64,000 nt of DNA from the NCBI GenBank assembly GCA_900177435.1, contig FXAI01000006.1, positions 186,001-250,000 of the forward strand, given 5' to 3'. The notes under the pieces were generated by a model that had not been told where the DNA came from, searched no databases, and worked only from the letters and a program-made list of their open reading frames with translations. This document shows, one piece after another, positions 55,013 through 63,199 of the stretch. A program made the position numbers and the translations under genes. The stretch is from Alteromonadaceae bacterium Bs31. GTDB lineage: Bacteria; Pseudomonadota; Gammaproteobacteria; Pseudomonadales; Cellvibrionaceae. How positions within the stretch are numbered: the first letter of the stretch is position 1; every line of letters starts with the position of its first letter.

Positions 55013-55747
55013 ATGAGATCATTCTTCATATCAGATCTGCACCTTCAAGCCTCGCGGCCAACAATCGCTGAGGCTTTTAACAGTTTTGTTGAGAAAATCG
55101 TTCTGGAATACCAAGCTGAAGCAGCGCAGTTGTTCATACTCGGTGACTTTTTTGATGCCTGGGTTGGGGATGATGAGGATGATCCCTTTTACACGGGCAT
55201 CAAAAATGAAGTGGCCAATTTTAGTAAGCGTGGCTTGAATATTTTTTTTCAACACGGCAATCGAGATTTCTTGGTAGGAGAAAAGTTTGCTGAAGAAACT
55301 GGGTTGACGCTTATTCCGGAAAAGCACTGCATTAATCTCGAAGGGGAAGACACTTTGCTGATGCACGGTGACAGCCTTTGCGTGGATGACAAAGAGTATA
55401 TGCAATTCCGTCAGCAAGTGCGCAATCCTGCCTGGCAGCAACAAATCCTCCAACTGCCACTGGAACAAAGAAGAGCCATGGCAGCTCAGCTGCGAGAACA
55501 AAGCCAGTCAATGAATGCCATGAAAGCTGAAGACATTATGGATGTGAACGAACAAGAAGTTGAAGGGGTTCTTCAAGACGCGGGAGTAAACACGCTTATT
55601 CACGGACACACCCACCGCCCGGCGGTTCACGAGCTGAGTTTAAAAAGCGGTTCAGCTCGGCGAATGGTATTAGGCGATTGGGATATCTATGGTTGGTATA
55701 TATGCCATGACGAACATGGATTGCGACTCGAAAAATTCACACTATAA
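55013..55747 (+). CDS. lpxH: UDP-2,3-diacylglucosamine diphosphatase
   Basis: Hydrolyses UDP-2,3-diacylglucosamine to lipid X in lipid A synthesis. Calcineurin-like dimetal enzyme of 244 residues: SDLHLQ (D8, H10), GDFFDAWVGDD, GNRDFLVG, MHGDSLCVDD, and HGHTHRPAVH near 197. The YMQFRQQVRNPAWQ insertion is the lipid-binding lid of this family. Starts 5 bases after ppiB; a strong terminator follows. Confidence 0.96.
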   Translation: MRSFFISDLHLQASRPTIAEAFNSFVEKIVLEYQAEAAQLFILGDFFDAWVGDDEDDPFYTGIKNEVANFSKRGLNIFFQHGNRDFLVGEKFAEETGLTLIPEKHCINLEGEDTLLMHGDSLCVDDKEYMQFRQQVRNPAWQQQILQLPLEQRRAMAAQLREQSQSMNAMKAEDIMDVNEQEVEGVLQDAGVNTLIHGHTHRPAVHELSLKSGSARRMVLGDWDIYGWYICHDEHGLRLEKFTL

Positions 55748-55763
55748 ATTTTGCTAGTTAAAT

Positions 55764-55793
55764 AAAAAAGGCGGAAATATTTCCGCCTTTTTT
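55764..55793. terminator. Bidirectional terminator between lpxH and the octaheme cytochrome gene
   Basis: GGCGGAAA pairs with TTTCCGCC, flanked by six As and six Ts, so it works in both directions and separates the ppiB-lpxH transcript from the convergent cytochrome operon. Confidence 0.9.
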
Positions 55794-55819
55794 ATTACAG
55801 AAACGACACGTCTATCTTC

Positions 55820-57133
55820 TTACTCTTCTATAACTCCTGTCTTTAATCGTTTGTGATACATAGCCTCAAGTTCGTACATATCTTGTTGCAATTCGAAGAA
55901 ACCGTGCCAGTGCGCATAATCCGCAGCACCCATCATCGCGCCTTGCCTTGCTCGACGTCCCTCATGGTGCCATAGATAGTAATATTTTACCTGGAAGGGG
56001 TCTGTCCATGGGTTTTCTTTAAGCAAGCCCTTTTCCTTCAATTCGTTAAGCATTTCTGTTGCGGGCTTATAGTAGGCTTCGTTATACAACATTACAGCTT
56101 TATCGCCCTGTGCAAAAAAGCCATCTGTATGTGTTGGGCTATGACAATTTTTGCAAACTGACTTCATTTTCTTTCGCCCTGCGGGGCCATCCCCCAACAA
56201 GGGGCTTAGTACATCTGTTGAACCACGCACCTTCGATTCTTTTGCCCAGAGGTTCCAGTACAAACGTTCGCTAACGTTGTGAGTGACAGCGAGCTCGCCA
56301 ATCCCGCTCATATGACAGGTAGCACAAGTGGGTGCACGATAGTCACCGGGCTCCCATGCATCTGGAGCTGTATCCCAGCGCCAGTCATCTGAATTGGTAT
56401 TAAATATATGGCCATGCTTTGAATTATTGTAAATTTCGATGTTCGGGTGATCCGGGCCTAAATGACAAGAAGCACAGGCATTGGGTTTACGTGCCTCGGC
56501 AATATCGAACTTGTGTCGGCTGTGGCAGGCTGTGCAGTTTCCTGTGGCACCGTCTGGATAAATATTACCCATACCGTTATTTGGCCAGGTTTCCTTGGTG
56601 GGTTTGTTGTTTTCATCCAATTTGATCTTAGTGCCGTGACACTGCATACAACCCGTTTCCATCGGCGCATCCTGAAATTCGGGATGACTTCGGCCTTCAT
56701 GTACATTGGTTAAGGCGTGAAGGTTATCTTTGGGGATAATTTGGTGGTAAGCACGAAAGTGGCCGCTGCTATCGAATTGCTTTTTCGCGTCTACGTGACA
56801 GCGTCCACACACTGCAGGAGACACCAGTGCAGATACAAAAATATCTGTCCCGACAAGGGTTTCATGCTGAGTTGCTGTGGGCGAATCTTTGGCTACCGCG
56901 TGGCAATCAATACAGCTAACCCCTGCATGAGCGTGGCGACTCATCTTCCAGTCCGCTACCTGGCCAGGCATTTCAAGCTGATGGCAGCTGATACACTCCT
57001 GGCCTATTTTACTTATATCCCGTTCCATTTTAAGCGTTTTCACTTGGGCTACACTGCCCGCTGCGGCTGCCACAAATTGCGAGCAGACAAACAGCAGGCT
57101 GAATAGAATGGCTCCCCTTACCTTACTTTTCAT
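55820..57133 (-). CDS. Octaheme c-type cytochrome, hydroxylamine-oxidoreductase-like (HaoA-type)
   Basis: 437 residues: a signal peptide (ILFSLLFVCSQFVAAAA) and eight CXXCH heme sites, at C47, C74, C109, C162, C200, C220, C270 and C327. The spacing and the blocks MGNIYPDGATGNCTACHSRH and GRRARQGAMMGAADYAHWHG are those of the HAO family of octaheme enzymes. Members oxidise hydroxylamine or hydrazine, or run in reverse to reduce nitrite to hydroxylamine or ammonium. I cannot tell whether the catalytic-heme cross-linking tyrosine is present. I chose ATG 57133, with GGGAG upstream; it overlaps the NapC-type gene by 11 bases. With a quinol-linked partner and no ammonia oxidation genes, reduction is likelier. 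Confidence 0.85.
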   Translation of the reverse strand: MKSKVRGAILFSLLFVCSQFVAAAAGSVAQVKTLKMERDISKIGQECISCHQLEMPGQVADWKMSRHAHAGVSCIDCHAVAKDSPTATQHETLVGTDIFVSALVSPAVCGRCHVDAKKQFDSSGHFRAYHQIIPKDNLHALTNVHEGRSHPEFQDAPMETGCMQCHGTKIKLDENNKPTKETWPNNGMGNIYPDGATGNCTACHSRHKFDIAEARKPNACASCHLGPDHPNIEIYNNSKHGHIFNTNSDDWRWDTAPDAWEPGDYRAPTCATCHMSGIGELAVTHNVSERLYWNLWAKESKVRGSTDVLSPLLGDGPAGRKKMKSVCKNCHSPTHTDGFFAQGDKAVMLYNEAYYKPATEMLNELKEKGLLKENPWTDPFQVKYYYLWHHEGRRARQGAMMGAADYAHWHGFFELQQDMYELEAMYHKRLKTGVIEE

Positions 57134-57683
57134 TTTTTTTCTCCCAACCCTGTTCTTGTAAGTGAATACCCAGATTTGCATGTCCAACATGTTCGTGACA
57201 GCCCACACAGCTCAACTCTTTTTCGCTACCAGAAAAGTATTTACGATGGGGGCGGAATGATTTTGCGTTTTCTTCAGATGTTTGCTCTAAATATTTATGA
57301 CAGCTTAAACAGCCGGAATCGTAGACGTAGTGTTCGCGCCTTTCACGATTTGCGTGCCAGTCAATATCATAGGGGTCTTTTAAAATCTCCATTGTTGGAT
57401 CAACCACACCGTGGACCCCTTTTACCCATAAATAATGAAGCGCATTATCCTGGGGTATATGACAGTCACTACAACTGGCGCGCCAGCCCACGGAATTGTT
57501 ACCACCATGGAGGTCCTCACGATAGGATGAGCCGATAGGCTTATGAGAGTGACAGCTTGAGCAGAACTCATGATCACTCGTGGCATGAATAGTAGTATCT
57601 ACCATAGCCCAACTCAAAGTGACGAAGGTACCAATAGCTGCAGCGATTATTCCGAATTTGAATAAAAAAACACGTGAGACCAT
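57123..57683 (-). CDS. NapC/NirT-family tetraheme cytochrome (HaoC/NrfH-type quinol dehydrogenase)
   Basis: 186 residues with one N-terminal membrane helix (FGIIAAAIGTFVTLSWAM) and four CXXCH sites (CSSCH, CSDCH, CLSCH, CVGCH). This family takes electrons from menaquinol or ubiquinol and passes them to periplasmic reductases. It immediately precedes and overlaps the octaheme gene, as haoC-haoA does in epsilonproteobacteria, so it is the probable electron donor. AAAGGGAG lies four bases before the ATG, giving strong translation. Confidence 0.88.
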   Translation of the reverse strand: MVSRVFLFKFGIIAAAIGTFVTLSWAMVDTTIHATSDHEFCSSCHSHKPIGSSYREDLHGGNNSVGWRASCSDCHIPQDNALHYLWVKGVHGVVDPTMEILKDPYDIDWHANRERREHYVYDSGCLSCHKYLEQTSEENAKSFRPHRKYFSGSEKELSCVGCHEHVGHANLGIHLQEQGWEKKNEK

Positions 57684-57710
57684 GGAACTCCCTTTAGTTA
57701 TTATATGGAG

Positions 57711-57762
57711 CAGTAATTACTGGCTTAAACTGGTCGTAATGTTTGAGTTGCATGAAATGCAA
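57711..57762. promoter_or_regulatory. Two palindromes upstream of the tetraheme/octaheme operon
   Basis: CAGTAATTACTG (57711-57722) is a perfect 12-base palindrome about 28 bases before the NapC-type start. TTGCAT-GAA-ATGCAA (57748-57762) is a 6-3-6 dyad about 65 bases before it. Neither matches FNR or NarL consensus. Both lie where operator or activator sites would. Confidence 0.45.
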
Positions 57763-57783
57763 TTAGTCTTTATTTGTATCTCT

Positions 57784-59664
57784 TTATTCTACTTTAATAT
57801 CCTGACTCTCACCACAAAATCGCACAGGTATTTTTACCGAGAAGCAACTCCCTTTTCCGTACTCACTCGACACTGAGATAGTCGTACCCAGTAGCCTTGA
57901 TAAATTGGAAACAATGGATAGCCCCAAACCCGTACCTTGCCCTACCTCAAATCGAGTGTTGTCATCAAACTGCTCAAAACGTTGGAATAATTTTTTCTGG
58001 TCTTCTACATCTATACCATGGCCACTATCTGTCACCTTAATAATAACAGACATCTCATCGTAACCCGGCTCGAGGTCGATACGTACAAAGCCACTATCGG
58101 TGTATTTAACGGCGTTAGACAAAAGGTTCAATAATATCTGGCTAATTCGCGAGGGGTCTGTTTCAACCTTTGACACGGGCTTTTGATTAAAGATCACCTC
58201 CAAACCCTTTTCATCCGCATTAGGGCTGATTTGCGTCACGCAGGACACACAGAGATCACTTAAATCTACATTTATGAGCCTAAGCTCGAGTTTGTTTGCC
58301 TCAATTTTACTTAAGTCCAAAATATCGTTAATCATTTCAAGCAAATGACGCCCGTTTCTCTCAATTGTTTGCAGTGCTTTTAATTGACGACCTTCGTAGG
58401 AGTCAGGCTGTTTGAGTAGGCGCACGGTAAACCCGATAATGGAGTTCAAAGGTGTGCGCAACTCGTGTGACATATTTGCGAGAAAATCTGTTTTAATCGA
58501 CAAAGCACGTTCCGCACGTTTTTTTTCTGTGTTTAGCTCCACATTCAGGCTTTTTTGTTCCTTTACCATCCTTTCTGAACTGACAAGAAGGCTTTTTGTC
58601 TGTTCGTTCTTGAACCTAAAAACATCTGCAGCGGATGCCAGGCTACCAATCTCGTCACGACGATCAAGCTCCGGGATTGTTGACACTGCGTTTCCCTGAG
58701 CCAGTTGATTGAAAACATTTGTAATGCGTTCAATAGGCCTGGTGATACGGCGATAAAAAAGAACAGCTACGACCACAGCCACAATTATGCCCAGTAGTGA
58801 CAGTACACTACTCCACATCTGCTGTTTTGCCATGGAGCTAACAACGGAATAACGGGTAACATCCGAGCGTTCTCTATAGATGTCATCCAGGTTGGCTGAG
58901 TGATACAGGATTTCATTGGCAGAGCCAGTCATCACGACGTTTATTAAATAAACATAATGGCGAGTAAGCGACACTATCCTCGAAAAATTTCTTTCGTAAA
59001 CAGCTATCTTTTGCAGGCTTTCGCCTTCGGCGTCACCGTTACTAAGTACGGAAACACTCACTTTGGCATCTGCTATTTTATCTTTAAATTCGTTTATATG
59101 TTTTAGGTCGTATGATGTTAAGTAGGAAAGCGACGCGTTGTGAGCAGCCAGCAAATAATTTTCTAACACTGAAAGCTCCGCGCTGTCGACCGGCATACCA
59201 TGAAGAAACAAAACCCGAGGATCCACATCATGGCTTAAATGTTGTGTAATAAGCTCCGAACGTTGATTGCGCATACCAACAACGATGTCAAAATTTGACT
59301 TAAAATCCCCTAGGTGAGTTCGCATAGTCATTATGCTTTCAAAATGCTCTCTACCCGAGGGCAAATCCAATAGGCGTTTTAACGCGAGATCTATTCCATT
59401 ATAATAATCATCAACTCTATCTACCGCACCGGCACTGGCGGTTTCTTTAAAAATTAAAACATTGCGCTGCAAATCGAGCACGTCTTTTTCAACTTTGCTT
59501 ATTAAGTGGGATATATTTTCGGACTCTACCAGGTCATCTAATGCGCCGGTAAATAGCTGGTGAGAAAGTGTATAGAAATAGGAAAGAGCCAGCAGAGGCG
59601 AAAGCAGCACTACAAAGGCAAGTAATATTTGTATTTTTATTGAATGAATATTTATCTTGGACAT
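57784..59664 (-). CDS. Sensor histidine kinase with large helical periplasmic domain
   Basis: 626 residues. The transmembrane helix ILLAFVVLLSPLLALSYFY near 13-31 and a second near 285-305 (SSVLSLLGIIVAVVVAVLF) enclose about 250 periplasmic residues, predicted almost all helical, like the bimodular helical sensors of TorS and McpS. HAMP follows, then a coiled coil, HisKA with MSHELRTPLNSIIGF near 400 and HATPase with NLLSNAVKYTD, TDSGHGI and GQGTGLGLSIV. No receiver domain. It lies 36 bases after the solute-binding protein gene and 100 bases before the tetraheme gene, same strand. Confidence 0.9.
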   Translation of the reverse strand: MSKINIHSIKIQILLAFVVLLSPLLALSYFYTLSHQLFTGALDDLVESENISHLISKVEKDVLDLQRNVLIFKETASAGAVDRVDDYYNGIDLALKRLLDLPSGREHFESIMTMRTHLGDFKSNFDIVVGMRNQRSELITQHLSHDVDPRVLFLHGMPVDSAELSVLENYLLAAHNASLSYLTSYDLKHINEFKDKIADAKVSVSVLSNGDAEGESLQKIAVYERNFSRIVSLTRHYVYLINVVMTGSANEILYHSANLDDIYRERSDVTRYSVVSSMAKQQMWSSVLSLLGIIVAVVVAVLFYRRITRPIERITNVFNQLAQGNAVSTIPELDRRDEIGSLASAADVFRFKNEQTKSLLVSSERMVKEQKSLNVELNTEKKRAERALSIKTDFLANMSHELRTPLNSIIGFTVRLLKQPDSYEGRQLKALQTIERNGRHLLEMINDILDLSKIEANKLELRLINVDLSDLCVSCVTQISPNADEKGLEVIFNQKPVSKVETDPSRISQILLNLLSNAVKYTDSGFVRIDLEPGYDEMSVIIKVTDSGHGIDVEDQKKLFQRFEQFDDNTRFEVGQGTGLGLSIVSNLSRLLGTTISVSSEYGKGSCFSVKIPVRFCGESQDIKVE

Positions 59665-59700
59665 TAAGTATGCCGACAGGTCAAACCCTTAAAATTTGCT

Positions 59701-60984
59701 TTACATGCTGATAAATTCATACCACTTTTGCAGACTGTAGTCATAGCTCGGCATAACAGTGTTCCATACTGCAACATTGCTAAAGCGATTATTATAAGAG
59801 CCCCCTGTACGAATATCGCCAGCTTTGACAGAGACATTGCCATCAGTACCCCGTAAATTTATGCTGGTCTGCTTTCCCTTGTACCAGTAATTCCATTCGT
59901 CGGGGAGCAGCAGCTCACGTGAACGTTCAGGGTTTGAAATGTAATATCCCTGGCGAGCTATGAATGCACCCGCCCAGCCGCTCAACCACCAGTTCATATA
60001 GTCATAGGCTGCATCTTTGATATGACCATCAGTAGCCGAAGACAGGCACATTACGCCGTGCCAGCCTCGATACCCCTCCTTGGGCGCTGCGTAGTTCACC
60101 GGCACATTCAAACCATTAAGCGCCGCTACCGCCGGAGAAAACATACTTTCAATTACCACTCTGCCAGTTTTCATAAACTCGACAGATTCTGGTACAGAAG
60201 TCCAAAAACCGTTGAAGTGTCCTCTTTGTTTCTTCTTCGCAAGAATCTCAAATAAGCTGTCGAGTTCTCCGCGGGACATATTCCCTACGTCAGCTATATT
60301 GATCAAGCCTGCAGCCTGGGCCGCAAGTGCCATATCAAAAAGCCCAATAGTGGGTGCATTGACCACTCCCACCCTTCCTCTGTAGCGGTCGTCTAAAAGC
60401 CAGGCCCAGCTTTCTGTTTTGTAAGGTATGCCAGGCTCAATAACACGCGTGTCGTAACCAAATGAATCCACATTGTGAACATAGGGAAGAAAGCTGATTT
60501 TTCCCGTTGGTTGTGTACCCAGGTTGCCATCTTTCTGAACGTTCAATAACTTATAAGGTGCATCACCCGCACCAATTTTGGCGTCTGCGCTGAGCTTGCC
60601 TGTTTTAGCTAACGAGTTAACTTCCTGCCAATTGCTTATTCGTTCAACATCGATAGGTTGAATAGAGCCGGATTGCCAAAGCACATTGATGCTGTTTGAC
60701 CACTGCTCATAAAGATCAAAAGCTTGAGGAAACAAGGAAGCCTTTTGTAGCACGGCTGCGCTGCCTTTAGGCTCAAACAGGATCTCTATGCCTAAATCCT
60801 GCATAGCACGCTGACGGATCTCTTCCTGAAGGGTAACATGGGTGCCCAACACCCGCAGTGTAACCTTGTTTTTGCTGAACACGAATGGCGCCTTAATGGC
60901 CATGGTGGCGCCAAATCCAGCAGCCCCGGCGCTCTTCAGGAACTGTCTTCGACTTTTATCGCTGGAATCCACTTGCTTTGCCAT
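59701..60984 (-). CDS. Tat-exported extracellular solute-binding protein (PotD/PotF-like)
   Basis: 427 residues. A twin-arginine signal (KSRRQFLKSAGAAGFGATMA) is followed by a two-lobe periplasmic binding protein fold of the spermidine/putrescine type: KVTLRVLGTHVTL at the start of lobe 1 and YDYMNWWLSGWAGAFIARQG near the end. No ABC permease or ATPase gene is adjacent. Because the next gene is a kinase with a large periplasmic domain, it may present a ligand to that kinase, as TorT does for TorS. AAAGG lies six bases before the ATG. Confidence 0.85.
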   Translation of the reverse strand: MAKQVDSSDKSRRQFLKSAGAAGFGATMAIKAPFVFSKNKVTLRVLGTHVTLQEEIRQRAMQDLGIEILFEPKGSAAVLQKASLFPQAFDLYEQWSNSINVLWQSGSIQPIDVERISNWQEVNSLAKTGKLSADAKIGAGDAPYKLLNVQKDGNLGTQPTGKISFLPYVHNVDSFGYDTRVIEPGIPYKTESWAWLLDDRYRGRVGVVNAPTIGLFDMALAAQAAGLINIADVGNMSRGELDSLFEILAKKKQRGHFNGFWTSVPESVEFMKTGRVVIESMFSPAVAALNGLNVPVNYAAPKEGYRGWHGVMCLSSATDGHIKDAAYDYMNWWLSGWAGAFIARQGYYISNPERSRELLLPDEWNYWYKGKQTSINLRGTDGNVSVKAGDIRTGGSYNNRFSNVAVWNTVMPSYDYSLQKWYEFISM

Positions 60985-61130
60985 ATCAAACCTTTAACCA
61001 AAACCCGCCCACCGGAATTTGGGGGATAGATTGAGTGTAGTTCGACTTGGGCTGTGGAGCCATGTCTCAGGGGAAAGAGGTGTGGCCGGAATACTCTCGC
61101 GCGATTCAGCGCTGCTTCTGACCTTAAAGC

Positions 61131-61733
61131 CTAGTTTAGGACGACACCGGAATGGAAACGAAAGGCCGAATCTTCCGCTGTAACAAGCGTTTTGTCTCTT
61201 TCTAAAAACAGCAGTATCTGTGTGGAAATGTCGTCGTCACCGGCAGCTTTCTTGGCGAGGCCCAGGTAGTCCTCGAAATGACGGGCTTCAGATTTTAATA
61301 ATGACAGGTAAAACTTCTGTAGTTGTTCATCGAGATGAGGCGCGAGCTTGGCAAAGCGTTCGCAGGAGCGCGCTTCTATTACTGCGCCTACTATCAATGT
61401 ATCTATTAGTTTTGCGGGCTCGAAAGTACGCACAGGCTTGCGTAGTTCTGCTGCATAACGGGAGGCGGTTTCTTGTGTGTAGGCGATGCCGCGCTGTTCC
61501 ATTATGGCAATTACCTGCTCAAAATGCCGCAATTCTTCCCTTGCTAGTCGCGACATTTTATTGAGCAACTCAAAATCATTTACATAACGATGGATAAGAT
61601 TAAGGGCTGTATTGGCGGCCTTTTTTTCACAGTTGGCGTGATCAATGAGCAGCATCTCTGGGTGCTGTAATGCCGATTCGATCCAGGCCTGAGGCGTTTC
61701 ACATAAAAGAAATTTATTGATGGCTTCCATCAT
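61131..61733 (-). CDS. miaE: tRNA-(ms2io6A) hydroxylase
   Basis: Non-heme diiron monooxygenase that hydroxylates the isopentenyl side chain of ms2i6A37 in tRNA. Four-helix ferritin-like fold with diiron ligands visible in REELRHFEQV, EARSCERFAKL and SEARHFEDYL. Length 200 is typical. The ATG at 61733 lies in the stop of the DUF1289 gene (ATGA), so translation is coupled. It needs oxygen, and in Salmonella it is linked to growth on dicarboxylates. Confidence 0.93.
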   Translation of the reverse strand: MMEAINKFLLCETPQAWIESALQHPEMLLIDHANCEKKAANTALNLIHRYVNDFELLNKMSRLAREELRHFEQVIAIMEQRGIAYTQETASRYAAELRKPVRTFEPAKLIDTLIVGAVIEARSCERFAKLAPHLDEQLQKFYLSLLKSEARHFEDYLGLAKKAAGDDDISTQILLFLERDKTLVTAEDSAFRFHSGVVLN

Positions 61734-62194
61734 TGTTCGGGTCTGCTTAAATTATGGCCTAAAATGAAGTAGCGTTCATAGTGCGCACAGGATAACTGGA
61801 AAAACTCCAGGTCAATGGCATCTCGTAACTGTGTAGCGCTCATGTTTTCGCTGTTTTGGCGAGAGCGAAACCCAAATTCTTCCATTGCGTGTATTTGATT
61901 GGCGCCAGCCTTTAATAAATCAAATAGCCAGCAATACGGGTTTGCCGTGGCATTAATGCGTATTTTTTGATTTTGGATTTGCTGCAACAAGCGCCCGGAG
62001 TCAAACACCACAAATTTGTTGGCGACAACCTGTGCCAATAATAATTGAATACGGCTGAGTACTGCTTGCTTCTCTTTATTGCTGTAGCCATTCCATGCAA
62101 TAACCTCATGGCTGAAGCGCTTGCAACCGCGACATACGCTGTCTCCAATTCCAGTGGAACATACACCAATACAAGGTGTTTTTACTGCGCTCAA
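61730..62194 (-). CDS. DUF1289 domain protein
   Basis: 154 residues. The N-terminal DUF1289 motif TPCIGVCSTGIGDSVCRGCK, with four cysteines, probably binds a metal or Fe-S cluster. The C-terminal hundred residues are extra and not recognised (ANPYCWLFDLLKAGANQIHA). The start is TTG 62194 with GGAG ten bases upstream; it begins one base after the CBM9-like stop. It overlaps miaE, a common pairing that may hint at tRNA or iron metabolism. Confidence 0.8.
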   Translation of the reverse strand: MSAVKTPCIGVCSTGIGDSVCRGCKRFSHEVIAWNGYSNKEKQAVLSRIQLLLAQVVANKFVVFDSGRLLQQIQNQKIRINATANPYCWLFDLLKAGANQIHAMEEFGFRSRQNSENMSATQLRDAIDLEFFQLSCAHYERYFILGHNLSRPEQ

Positions 62195-62195
62195 A

Positions 62196-62933
62196 TTACT
62201 TCAACTCCAGTATTCCAAATACACTCGCGTCTTTCCAACCAAGGTTTCGATCGCCGTTTACAGCTTTAATATCTTCACTGGCGATAAAGTTTTCACGGCG
62301 TTTACCGCCGTCATTGTCGCAATAAGCAAGCATAAAACCGAGCTTCTTGCCTTTATCTAGCTTGACAGGAGTAATACTGCTGTCGCCATCGATAAAGCTA
62401 TCGCCATAGACCTTTATAGCGGCCTCCCAGGTTGTTTTACCCTTGCTGCGTGTCCAGTGGCTAGAGATGTGATCATTGTACAGCTGTGGTTTTTTGTCCG
62501 GCCCCATGTCCACTACTTGGCCATCCAAAGCAATATGGTACGCAAAAGCACTGTGATTGTACTGATGATCACCACCGGAGGCATCTTCATCAATAAAAAT
62601 TTCCAAGGCCTCATCATCCCAATAGTGTTGCAGAGGGTCCGCATAGACATCGGCCATAACGTCATCAACGATCTCTGCCAGTAAGTAGATATGACTCTCG
62701 TCCCAAACCAATTTAAATCGACCACTGAAGTCCTCTTTGGAGGGCTTTTCGCCGATCAAGACCTGGTCAAGCGCATGCCATTGGGCGGCATGCCACACTG
62801 CTTCGCTAGCAATACCATCAATTAAGGGTGCCTGGGGTGTAAATTGAACGGCGTGAGCGTTTCGTTGCTCTGCCATGGTTAAGGGGGCAAATAAAGCTGA
62901 TGCGAGTGTGTATATCCAGATGAGTTTTTTCAT
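62196..62933 (-). CDS. Exported sugar-binding-like protein (CBM9-like domain)
   Basis: About 245 residues with a signal peptide (LIWIYTLASALFAPLTMA). The mature protein matches the carbohydrate-binding family 9-like pattern: APLIDGIASEAVWHAAQW, FKLVWDESHIYLLAEIVDD, YWDDEALEIFIDEDASGG and a C-terminal MLAYCDNDGGKRRENF. It probably binds a sugar or heme-like ligand in the periplasm; no catalytic domain is attached. I chose ATG 62933; the longer frame adds a hydrophilic stretch only. Followed at one base by the DUF1289 gene. Confidence 0.78.
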   Translation of the reverse strand: MKKLIWIYTLASALFAPLTMAEQRNAHAVQFTPQAPLIDGIASEAVWHAAQWHALDQVLIGEKPSKEDFSGRFKLVWDESHIYLLAEIVDDVMADVYADPLQHYWDDEALEIFIDEDASGGDHQYNHSAFAYHIALDGQVVDMGPDKKPQLYNDHISSHWTRSKGKTTWEAAIKVYGDSFIDGDSSITPVKLDKGKKLGFMLAYCDNDGGKRRENFIASEDIKAVNGDRNLGWKDASVFGILELK

Positions 62934-63110
62934 TATTTTTATCCCATAGATGTTCTGCTCGGGAATATAGACCATTTATTTACTTGGAATCCAGCACCTC
63001 TAGACCCTTAATTTCAACGATTTCCCCTTAAAACTAATGAGCAGGAAGCCATTTTGCGTTAGAATCTGGCTCCCTGAAATAGGCTCGGTTCTCCAGCCGA
63101 CCTTGTTTTT

Positions 63111-63140
63111 CTATCGATATTGAGTATCGGATATCGATAG
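63111..63140 (+). repeat. 10-10-10 inverted repeat in the acnB leader
   Basis: CTATCGATAT, a ten-base spacer (TGAGTATCGG), then ATATCGATAG, exact on both arms, 60 bases before the acnB start. It can be an operator for a dimeric regulator or an mRNA hairpin. Confidence 0.7.
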
Positions 63141-63199
63141 CCTCGTACGCAGAGATCCTGCAATACCGAGTAATTCATTTCATATAGAGGACAACAACT

